Positions 35,319 through 44,274 of a stretch of DNA of 64,000 bases are shown piece after piece; the stretch's first letter is position 1, and the number at the start of each line of letters is the position of its first letter. The notes below the pieces were generated by a model. That model had not been told where the DNA came from. It saw only the letters and a program-made list of their open reading frames with translations, and did no database searches. Position numbers and translations under genes: made by a program. The stretch covers positions 186,001 to 250,000 of the forward strand of contig NZ_CP114286.1 in the NCBI RefSeq assembly GCF_027111275.1, written 5' to 3'. The DNA comes from Flavobacterium luteolum. Its GTDB lineage: Bacteria; Bacteroidota; Bacteroidia; Flavobacteriales; Flavobacteriaceae.

Positions 35319-36257
35319 TTGAAAACTACAAGAACACAATTTTCAAGAGGAATTACGTTGAGTTTTCTTCTTTTTTCAGGACTATTTTCTATGAGCGCAC
35401 AAAATCAAGTAATTCCATTATGGGATAAAATTCCAGATGAAGTAAAAGCCTCCAATTATAAAGAAAAAGAAGTTCTTAAAAACGGAAAAATGGAAAGCAC
35501 AAGCCAAGTCTCTGTACCAACTTTAAGTATTTTTATTCCGAAAGAAGCAAAACCAAATCAGGCAGCAGTTGTTATTTGTCCAGGAGGCGGTTATACACAT
35601 TTAGCGTTTGATAAAGAAGGAACAAAAGTTGCAGAATGGTTTAACAGCTTAGGAATTGCAGCTTTTGTACTAAAATATAGAATGCCGAGCGATTTAACTA
35701 TGAAAAACAAAAATGTTGGGCCATTACAAGATGCACAAGAAGCTATTCGTTATGTAAGACAAAATGCTTCGAAATGGAAGATTGATCCTAATAAAATAGG
35801 AGTTTTAGGTTTTTCTGCAGGTGGTCATCTCGCTTCAACTGCTTCCACACATTATGATGATAAAGTTTATGAATCAGCATATAAAGTGAGTGCACGTCCG
35901 GATTTTTCATTATTGATTTATCCTGTAATTTCAATGGAAAACGAAATTACTCACAAAGGTTCGCAAACCAATTTACTTGGAAATAATCCTTCAAAGGAAT
36001 TAATAGATTCTTTTTCGAACGAAAAGAAAGTGACTTCTAAAACACCTCCCACTTTCTTAATTCATGCTACAGATGATACTGTCGTTATACCAGAAAACAG
36101 CATCAATTATTATTTAGCGTTAAAGAAAAATGGAGTTTCTGCTGAGTTACATATATATGAAAAAGGTGGCCACGGATTTGGATTAGGTGTTGGCGATACA
36201 AGCAAATTTTGGACTAGAGATTGTGCTGAATGGCTAAAAGCAAACAATTATAATTAA
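35319..36257 (+). CDS. Secreted alpha/beta-hydrolase acetylesterase
   Basis: 312 aa starting at a TTG (35319). No ATG occurs before the end of the signal peptide (MKTTRTQFSRGITLSFLLFSGLFSMSAQ), so the TTG start is needed to export the protein. Motifs: CPGGGY (oxyanion), GFSAGGHLAS (nucleophile Ser), ATDDTVV (Asp) and GGHGFG (His), a complete triad. It resembles Bacteroidota acetylxylan or oligosaccharide acetylesterases. The position next to the uronate transporters suggests it deacetylates pectic oligosaccharides in the periplasm. It is divergent from the MFS operon and ends in its own terminator. Confidence 0.82.
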   Translation: MKTTRTQFSRGITLSFLLFSGLFSMSAQNQVIPLWDKIPDEVKASNYKEKEVLKNGKMESTSQVSVPTLSIFIPKEAKPNQAAVVICPGGGYTHLAFDKEGTKVAEWFNSLGIAAFVLKYRMPSDLTMKNKNVGPLQDAQEAIRYVRQNASKWKIDPNKIGVLGFSAGGHLASTASTHYDDKVYESAYKVSARPDFSLLIYPVISMENEITHKGSQTNLLGNNPSKELIDSFSNEKKVTSKTPPTFLIHATDDTVVIPENSINYYLALKKNGVSAELHIYEKGGHGFGLGVGDTSKFWTRDCAEWLKANNYN

Positions 36258-36263
36258 AAATAG

Positions 36264-36298
36264 AAAGGCAAAACTTTTTACAAGTTTTGCCTTTTATC
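36264..36298 (+). terminator. Terminator of the esterase gene
   Basis: 13-bp perfect stem (36264-36276 with 36282-36294) 6 nt past the stop, followed by a short T-rich tract and then an A16 run at 36299-36314. Confidence 0.75.
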
Positions 36299-36346
36299 AA
36301 AAAAAAAAAAAAACAAAAAGGAATTAAAAAACCAATTTTAATATGA

Positions 36347-37786
36347 TTAAGCAGTAACTTCTTGTTCTGCAATATTTTTCAATTTAGAAACGGGAATTGC
36401 TTTAGTTGCCACTTTTGTTTTTGCAGCAGGTTTCTTTTTACCAAATTTTTGTTTTCCCCACCAAATAATAAATCCGGTAATGGGTAAACTAGCAGAAATT
36501 AAACTAGCCAAAAATGCAATGATTTTCCCTGTAAGCCCAAGAACCCTTCCTACGTGAATATCATAATTCATACGTCTAATTTTGTCTGGAATATTTGCCT
36601 CTACATATTTTCCTGAAAATGGTGTTTTAATCGATATTTCTTTTAAAGTCTGCTGATCAAAACTATATCGATCCATATTATAAAAGGTGTGTTTTTGCTT
36701 ATAAACAAAAGCACCAATAGGATCTGCAGGTTTTGCCGGAATACTAATCATGATTCCTGCTGCTTGAGGATTCTCTTTTCTTAGATTCAATAAAACTTTA
36801 TCTGCTGTTGTAATATTAAATGCTTTTACGTGAGTTGTATCAGATTTTGGAGATTCACGGTTTTCAACCAATGGTTTTCCTCCAGAAGTAACCCAATATA
36901 AAGATTTACTCCACCACCCAAAACTCCATACTAAGCCTGTTACGGCAATAAAAAACAGAAATATACAGCTGTAAAAACCAAATACATTGTGCATGTCATA
37001 ATTGACACGTTTAAAGCTGGCATCCCATTTTATTTTAAAACTTTTATCAATAATAGATTTAATCCATTTTGTAGGCCACCACAAAACGATTCCAGAAATC
37101 AGTAAAACAACAAAAATTAAAACCGCGACTCCAACGATTGGTCTTCCAATATCATACGGAAGCCACAAAGCGCGATGTCCGTTTAAAATCCATCTGAAAA
37201 AGTCAGGAGAATCACTTCTAGAAACCGATTTTATATTTAATATATCTCCCGTATATGGATTCATGTAAACGCTAATAAAAGTTCCCTGTCTTCTGCCACC
37301 TTTACGCTTTTCATCTTTTCTTTTTCCTTTGCCTTTACCTTTTTCATTCTTCTGAACTTTTACCTCAGATTTTTCACTTTTGCTTTCATTTTTAGCAAAA
37401 TCTTTTCTTCTTTCACCTTTTTTATTCTCTTCTTTACTCCCTCTTTCGCCATTTTCTTTTTTCTCCACAAAATAACCTACAATAGCAGCTTCATCTTTTG
37501 CTCCAAAAGTTACGCTTGTAGCTTTTTTATCTTTCATTTTATTATCTGCAATTGTCACTAATTGAGACGGCAATAAAAATGCTTTTTCCTGAGGTTTTAC
37601 AAAACGCCAGTCTTCGATAAAATCTCTTATTTCATTCTCAAAAACATAAATACAGCCCGTTAGACTGACAATGACCACAATGATTCCAGATGCTAAACCA
37701 AGCCATAAATGCAGCCAGGCCATGATGCGCTTAAAAAGCGACTTTTTACTTTTTTTCTTATTATTTGGTTTTGAAGAAGAAAACAT
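36347..37786 (-). CDS. PepSY-associated transmembrane protein (putative iron/siderophore reductase type)
   Basis: 479 aa. Four main hydrophobic segments flank PepSY-type periplasmic regions: MAWLHLWLGLASGIIVVIVSLTG near residues 22-44, two more after residue 190, and one near 430. The family includes PiuB/FsrB-like proteins found beside TonB-dependent siderophore receptors, with a proposed role in reducing or handling iron-siderophores at the inner membrane. Residues 109-167 are a low-complexity Lys/Glu/Arg/Gly-rich insert not typical of the core fold. It lies downstream of DUF4374 and TBDR genes but after a strong terminator. Confidence 0.8.
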   Translation of the reverse strand: MFSSSKPNNKKKSKKSLFKRIMAWLHLWLGLASGIIVVIVSLTGCIYVFENEIRDFIEDWRFVKPQEKAFLLPSQLVTIADNKMKDKKATSVTFGAKDEAAIVGYFVEKKENGERGSKEENKKGERRKDFAKNESKSEKSEVKVQKNEKGKGKGKRKDEKRKGGRRQGTFISVYMNPYTGDILNIKSVSRSDSPDFFRWILNGHRALWLPYDIGRPIVGVAVLIFVVLLISGIVLWWPTKWIKSIIDKSFKIKWDASFKRVNYDMHNVFGFYSCIFLFFIAVTGLVWSFGWWSKSLYWVTSGGKPLVENRESPKSDTTHVKAFNITTADKVLLNLRKENPQAAGIMISIPAKPADPIGAFVYKQKHTFYNMDRYSFDQQTLKEISIKTPFSGKYVEANIPDKIRRMNYDIHVGRVLGLTGKIIAFLASLISASLPITGFIIWWGKQKFGKKKPAAKTKVATKAIPVSKLKNIAEQEVTA

Positions 37787-37811
37787 AATTGGATAGATAA
37801 ATAGGATAAAT

Positions 37812-37848
37812 AAAAAAACCGTAAGTCCTCTTAAAAAGGGACTTACGG
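37812..37848 (-). terminator. Strong terminator after the DUF4374 gene
   Basis: 10-bp GC-containing stem (CCGTAAGTCC 37819-37828 with 37839-37848), followed on the minus strand by seven U; it begins 10 nt after the stop. Confidence 0.88.
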
Positions 37849-37858
37849 CAAAAAAATA

Positions 37859-39088
37859 TTAGTATTTTAATTTCTGTATTGCAGTAATTTGTCCGCCTTC
37901 AACTTTCATACCTTTTGTTGCAGCGGCAGTTGTACCGTTGATAGCGTAAATCCAGTTTCCATCAGGAGTATTGATACCTACAATTGCAGAACTTCCGTCT
38001 TCTGAAGTAATATTGTAACGGCTCGTTACAGACGTTAATGTTGCAGGAGCATTGGTTACCCAAGTAAATGTTTGGTTGTAAACATCGGCAATAGCCATTT
38101 TAACGGTACCATTGTTTTTTCCAGCATTTCCGTACATTAACAATAAGAATTTCCCTTTTGAAATGTAGCTTGTAGAAGAAATTTTGTACCCACCAGATTT
38201 TTCTTGAACATTGAAGAAATATGTTTTATCAAACTCTGTAGTTCCTTTTTTAATTTTAACAATCGCTGAAGGTTTTGTAGAAGTCATTACAGCATTACTA
38301 GTAGCAATTGCACCAGAGAATCCGTAAGCATCTCCATTTTCATCTTGGAATAATCCGTTTGTGAAATAAGCACCTAAATAACTAGTACGGTTATCTTTAA
38401 TTACTTTTTCTAATTTCAATTCTGGGTAGTTGTAAACCGCAACCCAAGTACTATCTGGATTTGCGGTACCAAAGTTGTCTACTCCATCTCCTTTTATACT
38501 CATATAAGGCATATACACTTTATCTCCAACTTGAGTTGCCCAAGTATAGAAAGCTCTTTCACCGTTTCCAGCCAATTTCTTAGTATCTTGTTGCGCTTCA
38601 CCAGTAATAAGTGATTTTTCAGCATCAATTTTGTACATAGAAGCGATAGAAGCACCACTTCTTGGAACTTTAACCGTCAAGATATCTTTGTTTACAGCAG
38701 CAAATACGTGTACTGTTTCAGCTTGAAAATCTGATTTTTTAACCAATTTCCCTTCAGCATTTAAGTTATAAGTGGTCACAGCTCCTGGATTTCCTTGTCC
38801 GTAAAGCAAACTAAAGAAGTTGTTTTGTGCTGTAATGTAGTAACGGTATGTTCCGTCTTGCTCCAATCCGTTTCCTGTAGTTGTGATAGATCCTGTAGAA
38901 ACATCATCTGCAGTTAATAAATAATCTGCAATTCCTGCTGCACCAGTTGTTGCAGTAATAATATATTTAGTTTTTCCTGTATCTGTTCCTCCGCCAGTTT
39001 CTCCTGGTTTATCAGAATCACTGCTGCAAGAAAAAGCTGTAAAAGCTATAACAGCTGATAATAACGCTAATGTTGTACTTTTTTTCAT
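37859..39088 (-). CDS. DUF4374 family lipoprotein
   Basis: 409 aa. The signal ends in FTAFSC (lipobox Cys21), followed by a Ser/Asp/Gly-rich linker. The body has repeated beta-strand pairs such as YIITATTGAAGIADYLLTADDV and NWIYAINGTTAAATKG, compatible with a beta-propeller. DUF4374 proteins accompany TonB-dependent receptors and PepSY proteins in Bacteroidota iron-acquisition loci; the biochemical role is not established. It is 25 nt after the TBDR gene and clearly co-transcribed. Confidence 0.82.
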   Translation of the reverse strand: MKKSTTLALLSAVIAFTAFSCSSDSDKPGETGGGTDTGKTKYIITATTGAAGIADYLLTADDVSTGSITTTGNGLEQDGTYRYYITAQNNFFSLLYGQGNPGAVTTYNLNAEGKLVKKSDFQAETVHVFAAVNKDILTVKVPRSGASIASMYKIDAEKSLITGEAQQDTKKLAGNGERAFYTWATQVGDKVYMPYMSIKGDGVDNFGTANPDSTWVAVYNYPELKLEKVIKDNRTSYLGAYFTNGLFQDENGDAYGFSGAIATSNAVMTSTKPSAIVKIKKGTTEFDKTYFFNVQEKSGGYKISSTSYISKGKFLLLMYGNAGKNNGTVKMAIADVYNQTFTWVTNAPATLTSVTSRYNITSEDGSSAIVGINTPDGNWIYAINGTTAAATKGMKVEGGQITAIQKLKY

Positions 39089-39113
39089 TGTATTATGGTG
39101 TTTGTATTAAAAT

Positions 39114-41507
39114 TTAATTATTTGATTTACTGAAGTAATATCTCAACTTGATATAGAAGGCTCTACTTGGTTTTTGCAATGAGAAATTGTCGTAAAGCTT
39201 ATTGTCTAAAAGGTTTTTACACTCAAATGCTATATTGTATTTTCCGTTTGCCATTGTATAAACCGCATTTAAATCATGGCTGAATTGCTGCGGAATTTCT
39301 AGTTTGCTATCCTTGCTTCCCATACTTGGCCATGACAAATAATAGGTGTGAACATATAGCAGATTATAGCCTACAGATAAATTGTTTCCTTTTTTCCATA
39401 CATTATTAAAGAACATCGTCGCATCTGCATTTCCAAAAAGATATGGCATGTTTGGAATTCTGTCATTATAAAAAGGAGACACATAATTTTGATTTGGCTC
39501 GTACATTGTTTTGTTTCGAATATTCTGGTAAGTCGTGTTAATACCTGCCGTAAAACGATTGCTGTATGAATATCTAATCTCGCCATCAATACCATAATTG
39601 GTCACTTTTCCTTGATTAACATTGGTAGTCATGGTCTGATTATTATTTAATGTCGGACGAATAAAGTCGACTGCATTTCTATGCAAAAGATTTACATCAA
39701 AAGACAAAGCATTTTTTTCGCGGAAGCTCGTCTGATAACTCGCTCCTAAATTATAGTTGTTACTAGATTCTGGTTTTAAAGCAAGGTTTCCTTCTAAATT
39801 ATCGTTGACATTACCAAAGATTTCCTCTGGAGTTGGAAGTCTGTATGTCTTTTCATAAGAAGCTTTAATCTGCAGATTGTGCTTTAGATAATAGCTTGTA
39901 GCGGCTCCATATCCAGTTGTCGAAGTATGATCTACATATTTCTGATACGCAATATCTCCAGTAGCTCCAGAAGGATTATAACTTCTAGAATAAGTAGTTT
40001 TTAATGAATAATCTTTTAAGAATATAGAAGTACTCCATTTATCGTTATAATCTAATTTATACCCCAATCCTAAAACATTCTTTTGTGTTTTTTTAGGCTG
40101 TTTATACACCAATGATTCAGGAACCAATTCGTCACTTTCTTTACGGTCAAACGTATTAAACGTGTTATTTACCATAAATGAATGTCTATCGTTTAACGTA
40201 TAAGTTGCATTCGCTGTTGCAATACCATTATTATTATAGAATTTACGCAACGTTCTGCTTCTTTCTCCTCCTTCTCCTGCATACTGTTTGTAATCGCCAA
40301 ACCAATTGTATCTTCTAAAAACGGTATCAATATTCTGTTCGTAACCAAAATTGTAGTTACCTGTAACATTCACATTCAGACCTTTTGTAAATAAATCTTT
40401 AACCTGATATTTTAAAGTTGGCATTACAATACTTCCTTTTCTATAAATCTGTCCAAAAACACTAACCATTCTGGCACCAGTCTGTATGTCTGCTTTATTT
40501 TCCCCACCTGTAAAACCGATCATTAATTTATCGGCATATTTTTTTCCAGTTATTCCAACATTCAAAATCACCGTTTCGTTACGGTATTTATCATGAAAAC
40601 GTCGTACTCTCTGATTCGGAAAATAGGCTCCCGTATTTAAATCGGCAACATCTACATTTACCCAATAATTGTTGTCTGAATAGTTTTGAAAAGCATTAAT
40701 TTCGGTTGTAAAACCGCTTTTGGCAGTATAACCAGCATTGATGCTTGAACGATGTGTATTAAAAGATCCGAACGAATAAGAAGCATCTACAAAAGTCCTA
40801 GGTTTGATATTGGTTACAATATTTATCGCTCCACCCAAAGCATCTCCTCCCAACCAGATTGGCACAACACCTTTGTAAACTTCTACACGTTCGGCAAGGT
40901 TGATCGGAATATTATTCATTTGAAAAGAAGATCCGAAATTATCCATTGGAACTCCATCAATAAAAACTTTAATCTGATTTCCTGAGAATCCGTTGATCGA
41001 AAGCTCTGATCTCGAACCTACTCCACCCGCTTCACGGTTACGAACACCTGAAACGCGATCTAAAGCATGAGACAAATCTAGAGTTGAATTGTGCAGTTTT
41101 TTAGCATCAATTGCCGTTACGCTATAAGCTTGTTTATTTACTTTTTCGGTTTGTGATCTCCCAAGAACTGTTACACTTTCTAGTTCCTGTAACTCGCTTT
41201 CCATTTTAATTGTAATTTCTAAATTACTTCCTATGACTTCGATCTGTTTTTTCTGAACAGCAAATCCCATTGCAGAGATTTTTATCGTATGCTTTCCTGA
41301 TGGTACATTTTTTAAAATATAATTTCCGTTTTCATCCGACATAACGCTTAAACCTGTTTTCTCGACAACAACAGTTGCGAACGGAATTGTTTCTCCAGAA
41401 TTTTCAACAACTTTTCCAGACACTGCGAAGCCTTGATTTTGCTGGGAAAATGATAAGAACGTAGTTAGAAAAAATAAACTGGCAAATAAAATTTTTTGAG
41501 TTGACAT
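39114..41507 (-). CDS. TonB-dependent outer-membrane receptor, siderophore/iron type
   Basis: 797 aa, with a signal peptide ending FLSFSQQ (about residue 23). A carboxypeptidase-regulatory-like domain (about 27-110) is followed by the plug (VTVLGRSQTEKVNKQAYSV, then RVSGVRNREAGGVGSRSELSINGF and QIKVFIDGVPMDNFGSS) and a 22-strand barrel ending YIKLRYYF. It lacks the SusC signature and is not paired with a SusD. With DUF4374, PepSY and a divergent AraC regulator it forms an iron-uptake locus; the ligand is unknown. Confidence 0.9.
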   Translation of the reverse strand: MSTQKILFASLFFLTTFLSFSQQNQGFAVSGKVVENSGETIPFATVVVEKTGLSVMSDENGNYILKNVPSGKHTIKISAMGFAVQKKQIEVIGSNLEITIKMESELQELESVTVLGRSQTEKVNKQAYSVTAIDAKKLHNSTLDLSHALDRVSGVRNREAGGVGSRSELSINGFSGNQIKVFIDGVPMDNFGSSFQMNNIPINLAERVEVYKGVVPIWLGGDALGGAINIVTNIKPRTFVDASYSFGSFNTHRSSINAGYTAKSGFTTEINAFQNYSDNNYWVNVDVADLNTGAYFPNQRVRRFHDKYRNETVILNVGITGKKYADKLMIGFTGGENKADIQTGARMVSVFGQIYRKGSIVMPTLKYQVKDLFTKGLNVNVTGNYNFGYEQNIDTVFRRYNWFGDYKQYAGEGGERSRTLRKFYNNNGIATANATYTLNDRHSFMVNNTFNTFDRKESDELVPESLVYKQPKKTQKNVLGLGYKLDYNDKWSTSIFLKDYSLKTTYSRSYNPSGATGDIAYQKYVDHTSTTGYGAATSYYLKHNLQIKASYEKTYRLPTPEEIFGNVNDNLEGNLALKPESSNNYNLGASYQTSFREKNALSFDVNLLHRNAVDFIRPTLNNNQTMTTNVNQGKVTNYGIDGEIRYSYSNRFTAGINTTYQNIRNKTMYEPNQNYVSPFYNDRIPNMPYLFGNADATMFFNNVWKKGNNLSVGYNLLYVHTYYLSWPSMGSKDSKLEIPQQFSHDLNAVYTMANGKYNIAFECKNLLDNKLYDNFSLQKPSRAFYIKLRYYFSKSNN

Positions 41508-41512
41508 ATCTT

Positions 41513-41550
41513 TAATTAGACTAATTATAAATAACTTTGCTGCAAAAGTA
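41513..41550. promoter_or_regulatory. Divergent TBDR/AraC control region
   Basis: 15-nt perfect palindrome TAATTAGACTAATTA (41513-41527) just upstream of the receptor start. It is followed by -7-like elements on both strands: TAACTTTG (41532-41539, plus, for the AraC gene) and TACTTTTG (41543-41550, minus, for the receptor). -33 elements are not clear. Confidence 0.5.
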
Positions 41551-41614
41551 CCATCAACGTCTTTAAAAAAGATAGGGAAAAACGGATTATTATTTTGTAA
41601 AAACGGATTAAATT

Positions 41615-42646
41615 TTGAAAATCAACGCCACCCTTTTAACGTCAGAAACGCCTATTATTAAAATTCAGATTGGAGATCAATATTGTCCAAAAAGTATTTT
41701 AACCGAAGAGAATGTCAATATTCAAAATGAAGATTCAGAAAAAATTGTAAGCCGTCATCTCATAACCGAAGGATTGGTTCTTCTTGATACTCAAATGTAC
41801 TACTCAAGCAGTAAAACTGTAATTTATGAAATTGATGAAGAATCGGTTGTCATGAACTTTATTTACAGCAGTAATGTCGAAACCCATATTGATCAACTAG
41901 AAAGTGAACAATATTCTAGAGAAAACACGCATAATATTTTTTACACCAATAATTTCAAAGGATCATTTACGATTCCAGCTTACACACATACAAATTACCT
42001 TTCAATTATTCTTTCAAAAGCGTTTTATTACAATATAATCAACGAAGATTGGCAGCTGCATGAAAAATTTTCAAAAAAAATTCTTGAAAAACAATCGAGC
42101 TATTTAACTTCAAAATACCTTCCTTTTACACCTGCAATTCAGTGGGTTACATCCGAAATAAAAAACTGTACGCGAGAAGGTGTTTTAAAAAGAATTTTTA
42201 TCGAAAGTAAAATTAAAGAGCTTCTTATTCATCAGCTAGAAACCTTAAATATGAAACCTTTAGCAACAGAACAAATCAATGACGAAGATTATAGCAAACT
42301 CTTAGAAGCAAAAAAAATTTTAGATGACGATTATAGAAACACTCCTACTCTACCCGAACTATCACGAATTATTTCGCTAAACGAATTCAAACTAAAAAAA
42401 GGTTTTAAAGCTTGTTTTGGCACCACTGTAAAAAGCTACATCATTAAGCTGAGAATGGAACACGCCAAAGAACTATTTCAAAGCAAAACAGCAACCGTAA
42501 CCGAAGCTGCTTATAAATGCGGCTATAAAGATGTTTCGCATTTTTCTGCAGCGTTTAAAAACTACTACGGATTTTCTCCTCAAAAATTTAAAATCAATAC
42601 CGATATAATTCAGTTTTGGCTGATTGGCTTCTCACTATTGTGGTAA
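41615..42646 (+). CDS. AraC-family transcriptional regulator of the iron locus
   Basis: 343 aa from a TTG start at 41615; the next in-frame Met is far inside the protein. The N-terminal half is an effector domain of the PchR-like type. The C-terminal AraC domain has two HTHs: LPELSRIISLNEFKLKKGFKACFGTTVKSYI and VTEAAYKCGYKDVSHFSAAFKNYYGFSPQKF. It is divergent from the TonB receptor operon, as is usual for siderophore-sensing AraC regulators, and is expected to activate it. The sensed ligand is unknown. Confidence 0.85.
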   Translation: MKINATLLTSETPIIKIQIGDQYCPKSILTEENVNIQNEDSEKIVSRHLITEGLVLLDTQMYYSSSKTVIYEIDEESVVMNFIYSSNVETHIDQLESEQYSRENTHNIFYTNNFKGSFTIPAYTHTNYLSIILSKAFYYNIINEDWQLHEKFSKKILEKQSSYLTSKYLPFTPAIQWVTSEIKNCTREGVLKRIFIESKIKELLIHQLETLNMKPLATEQINDEDYSKLLEAKKILDDDYRNTPTLPELSRIISLNEFKLKKGFKACFGTTVKSYIIKLRMEHAKELFQSKTATVTEAAYKCGYKDVSHFSAAFKNYYGFSPQKFKINTDIIQFWLIGFSLLW

Positions 42647-43187
42647 AAAAAAGGGCTTTAAAATTACGTCCGTCGACTTAATCTTAAAACCCTAAAAAAA
42701 TTAGACATTAATGTATATTGCAAACTTATATACAATTACCCACGATCAAATGAATATGTCAAAATTCAATGTAAAAACGTTTCTCCAAAAACAGTTTTCT
42801 ATAAAAATTTAAATGATACCCAAAAAGGTAAAGGCTATCATCTTTTTTAAATTTCTACAGGCCAAAATTAGAATTCACATTATAGATAACCTTACGGTTT
42901 TCCTCATTGTGTGAAAAAATTAACATTCTTAACTTTAATTTAAAACCTTAAGTAATTGTACCGCAAAATATTGCCAAAACCCTATTTAACGTAAATTTGT
43001 GAAAGAAAATACTAGATTCCTATTCATAGATGCGCCAAAAAGACTCGAAAAAAATATATTTCTTATCCTAGATTAAGCCACTTTTCTCAAAACCCTCCCT
43101 ACATTTGTTTGTAATTCTTTAATTAGAAAATTAAATAATTAGAAGCTCAGAACCTTAGCATCTTAGACCCTTAGCACCTTAAAAAAA
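42647..43187. other. Intergenic region without a gene
   Basis: 541 bp. An imperfect hairpin (about 42656-42696, GGGCTTTAA.../...TTAAAACCC) follows the AraC stop. 'CCTTAG' units typical of the dispersed repeats lie at about 43145-43180 just before the next gene. No coding or RNA gene was seen. Confidence 0.55.
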
Positions 43188-43502
43188 ATGAAACAACTGC
43201 AATTTTTATTACTCGGAAAAAATGAAGCCATTTTAGCTATTTTACTTCGTCTTGTTAATGCAGATGAAAACTGGAACGGCGTGGCTTTTAATAATGAAAA
43301 GGAAGCACAGGAATACTTTCAAAACAATAAAATTGATATTGTGCTTTTAAGTTCTGCAATTGAAGATCATGTCGAAAAAGAATTTACTTCTTTCTGTTTA
43401 AAACATCAGCCAGATGTTGAAGTCATTGAGCATTTTGGAGGCGGAAGCGGTTTACTAAAATCTGAAATTCTGCATCGATTGCATCTAAAAGGAAAGCTTT
43501 AA
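43188..43502 (+). CDS. Small hypothetical protein, receiver-like
   Basis: 104 aa, soluble. Alternating strand/helix pattern: LQFLLLGKNE, then AILLRLVNAD, DIVLLSSAIE and PDVEVIEHFGGGSGLL. This fits a truncated Rossmann-like or CheY-like fold; the DIVLLSS strand has no phosphoacceptor Asp at its end. A GGGSGLL motif lies near the C-terminus. The start has ATG after the repeat-rich leader. It is 24 nt from the following 2H phosphoesterase gene and probably co-transcribed with it. The function is unknown. Confidence 0.65.
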   Translation: MKQLQFLLLGKNEAILAILLRLVNADENWNGVAFNNEKEAQEYFQNNKIDIVLLSSAIEDHVEKEFTSFCLKHQPDVEVIEHFGGGSGLLKSEILHRLHLKGKL

Positions 43503-43526
43503 ATTTGCAATTCAAAGCCTCAAAAA

Positions 43527-44087
43527 ATGGAAAAAACATATTCTGTAGTATTCTACTCAAAACCAGTTGTTGATCGTGTCAAAACAATGAAAGATTTACT
43601 GAAAAGTAAAATTGAATGGTATAACAGCAGTAATTCTGAAGCGCATATTACGATTTGTGAATTTAAAATTGAGGAATCTCAACTCGATTCTATAAAGCAA
43701 AAGCTAATTAAAATCTGCAATACTTTTACGCCTTCTCAAGTATATTTAGATCATTTTGGTTCTTATGAAAATGCTGGAGCTTTTTTTATTGCACCAAACG
43801 AAGAATCCAAAAACAATCTAAAGCCCATAATGAAAAAGATTCACGAAACACTGAAATCTTTACAACTCAAAAAAAGTGATGATCCGCATATGTCAATCGG
43901 ACGAAGATTAACCCCAGAAAATCTTAAAATTGCTTTTGAACTTTTTACCACAATTGACCTTCAATTTGAATGCAATGAAATTGTTTTAAGGGAATTTGAT
44001 CCCAAAGTAAAACAGTTTTTTGTAATGGATTCTTTTCCCTTCGGAAGCAATCCAGAACCTGAGTTTGTACAGGGAAGTTTGTTTTAA
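43527..44087 (+). CDS. 2'-5' RNA ligase / 2H phosphoesterase superfamily protein
   Basis: 186 aa. Both catalytic HxT/S motifs are present: H-I-T-I (His40, Thr42) and H-M-S-I (His122, Ser124), spaced as in LigT/2H phosphoesterases. Such enzymes act on 2',5' or cyclic phosphodiester bonds in RNA or nucleotides; the substrate here cannot be inferred. No signal peptide, so cytoplasmic. It is probably in an operon with the preceding small protein. Confidence 0.82.
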   Translation: MEKTYSVVFYSKPVVDRVKTMKDLLKSKIEWYNSSNSEAHITICEFKIEESQLDSIKQKLIKICNTFTPSQVYLDHFGSYENAGAFFIAPNEESKNNLKPIMKKIHETLKSLQLKKSDDPHMSIGRRLTPENLKIAFELFTTIDLQFECNEIVLREFDPKVKQFFVMDSFPFGSNPEPEFVQGSLF

Positions 44088-44089
44088 CC

Positions 44090-44182
44090 GCAAAGCACAC
44101 TAAGACGTTCGCAAGGTTCGCAAAGCCTTATTTAAAAAGCTTTGCGAACCTTGCGAAAAAACCTTGCGTTCTTTGCGTTTAA
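44090..44182. repeat. Inverted-repeat element with CGCAAAG units
   Basis: 19-bp perfect inverted repeat (44108-44126 and 44139-44157, TTCGCAAGGTTCGCAAAGC type) with flanking ACCGCAAAG units. Related strings occur at 4668-4850, 45245-45370 and 47160-47290. It could form a terminator-like hairpin after the 2H gene. Confidence 0.8.
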
Positions 44183-44245
44183 ATAAACACAAAGCAAGAC
44201 AACCTAAAACCTGAAACAAACTAAAACCAATCCTTATATTTTTCG

Positions 44246-44253
44246 TATATTTG
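44246..44253 (+). promoter_or_regulatory. -7 element that sets the start of the AraC gene
   Basis: TATATTTG matches TAnnTTTG exactly. Transcription would begin near 44258-44262, which rules out the upstream TTG at 44251 as a start codon and supports the ATG at 44275. Confidence 0.6.
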
Positions 44254-44274
44254 AATTTCGCAATTCATTACGAT

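Noticed and set aside
44251..44274. TTG start for the AraC gene
   Set aside because: It overlaps the TATATTTG -7 element, so it would not be in the transcript.
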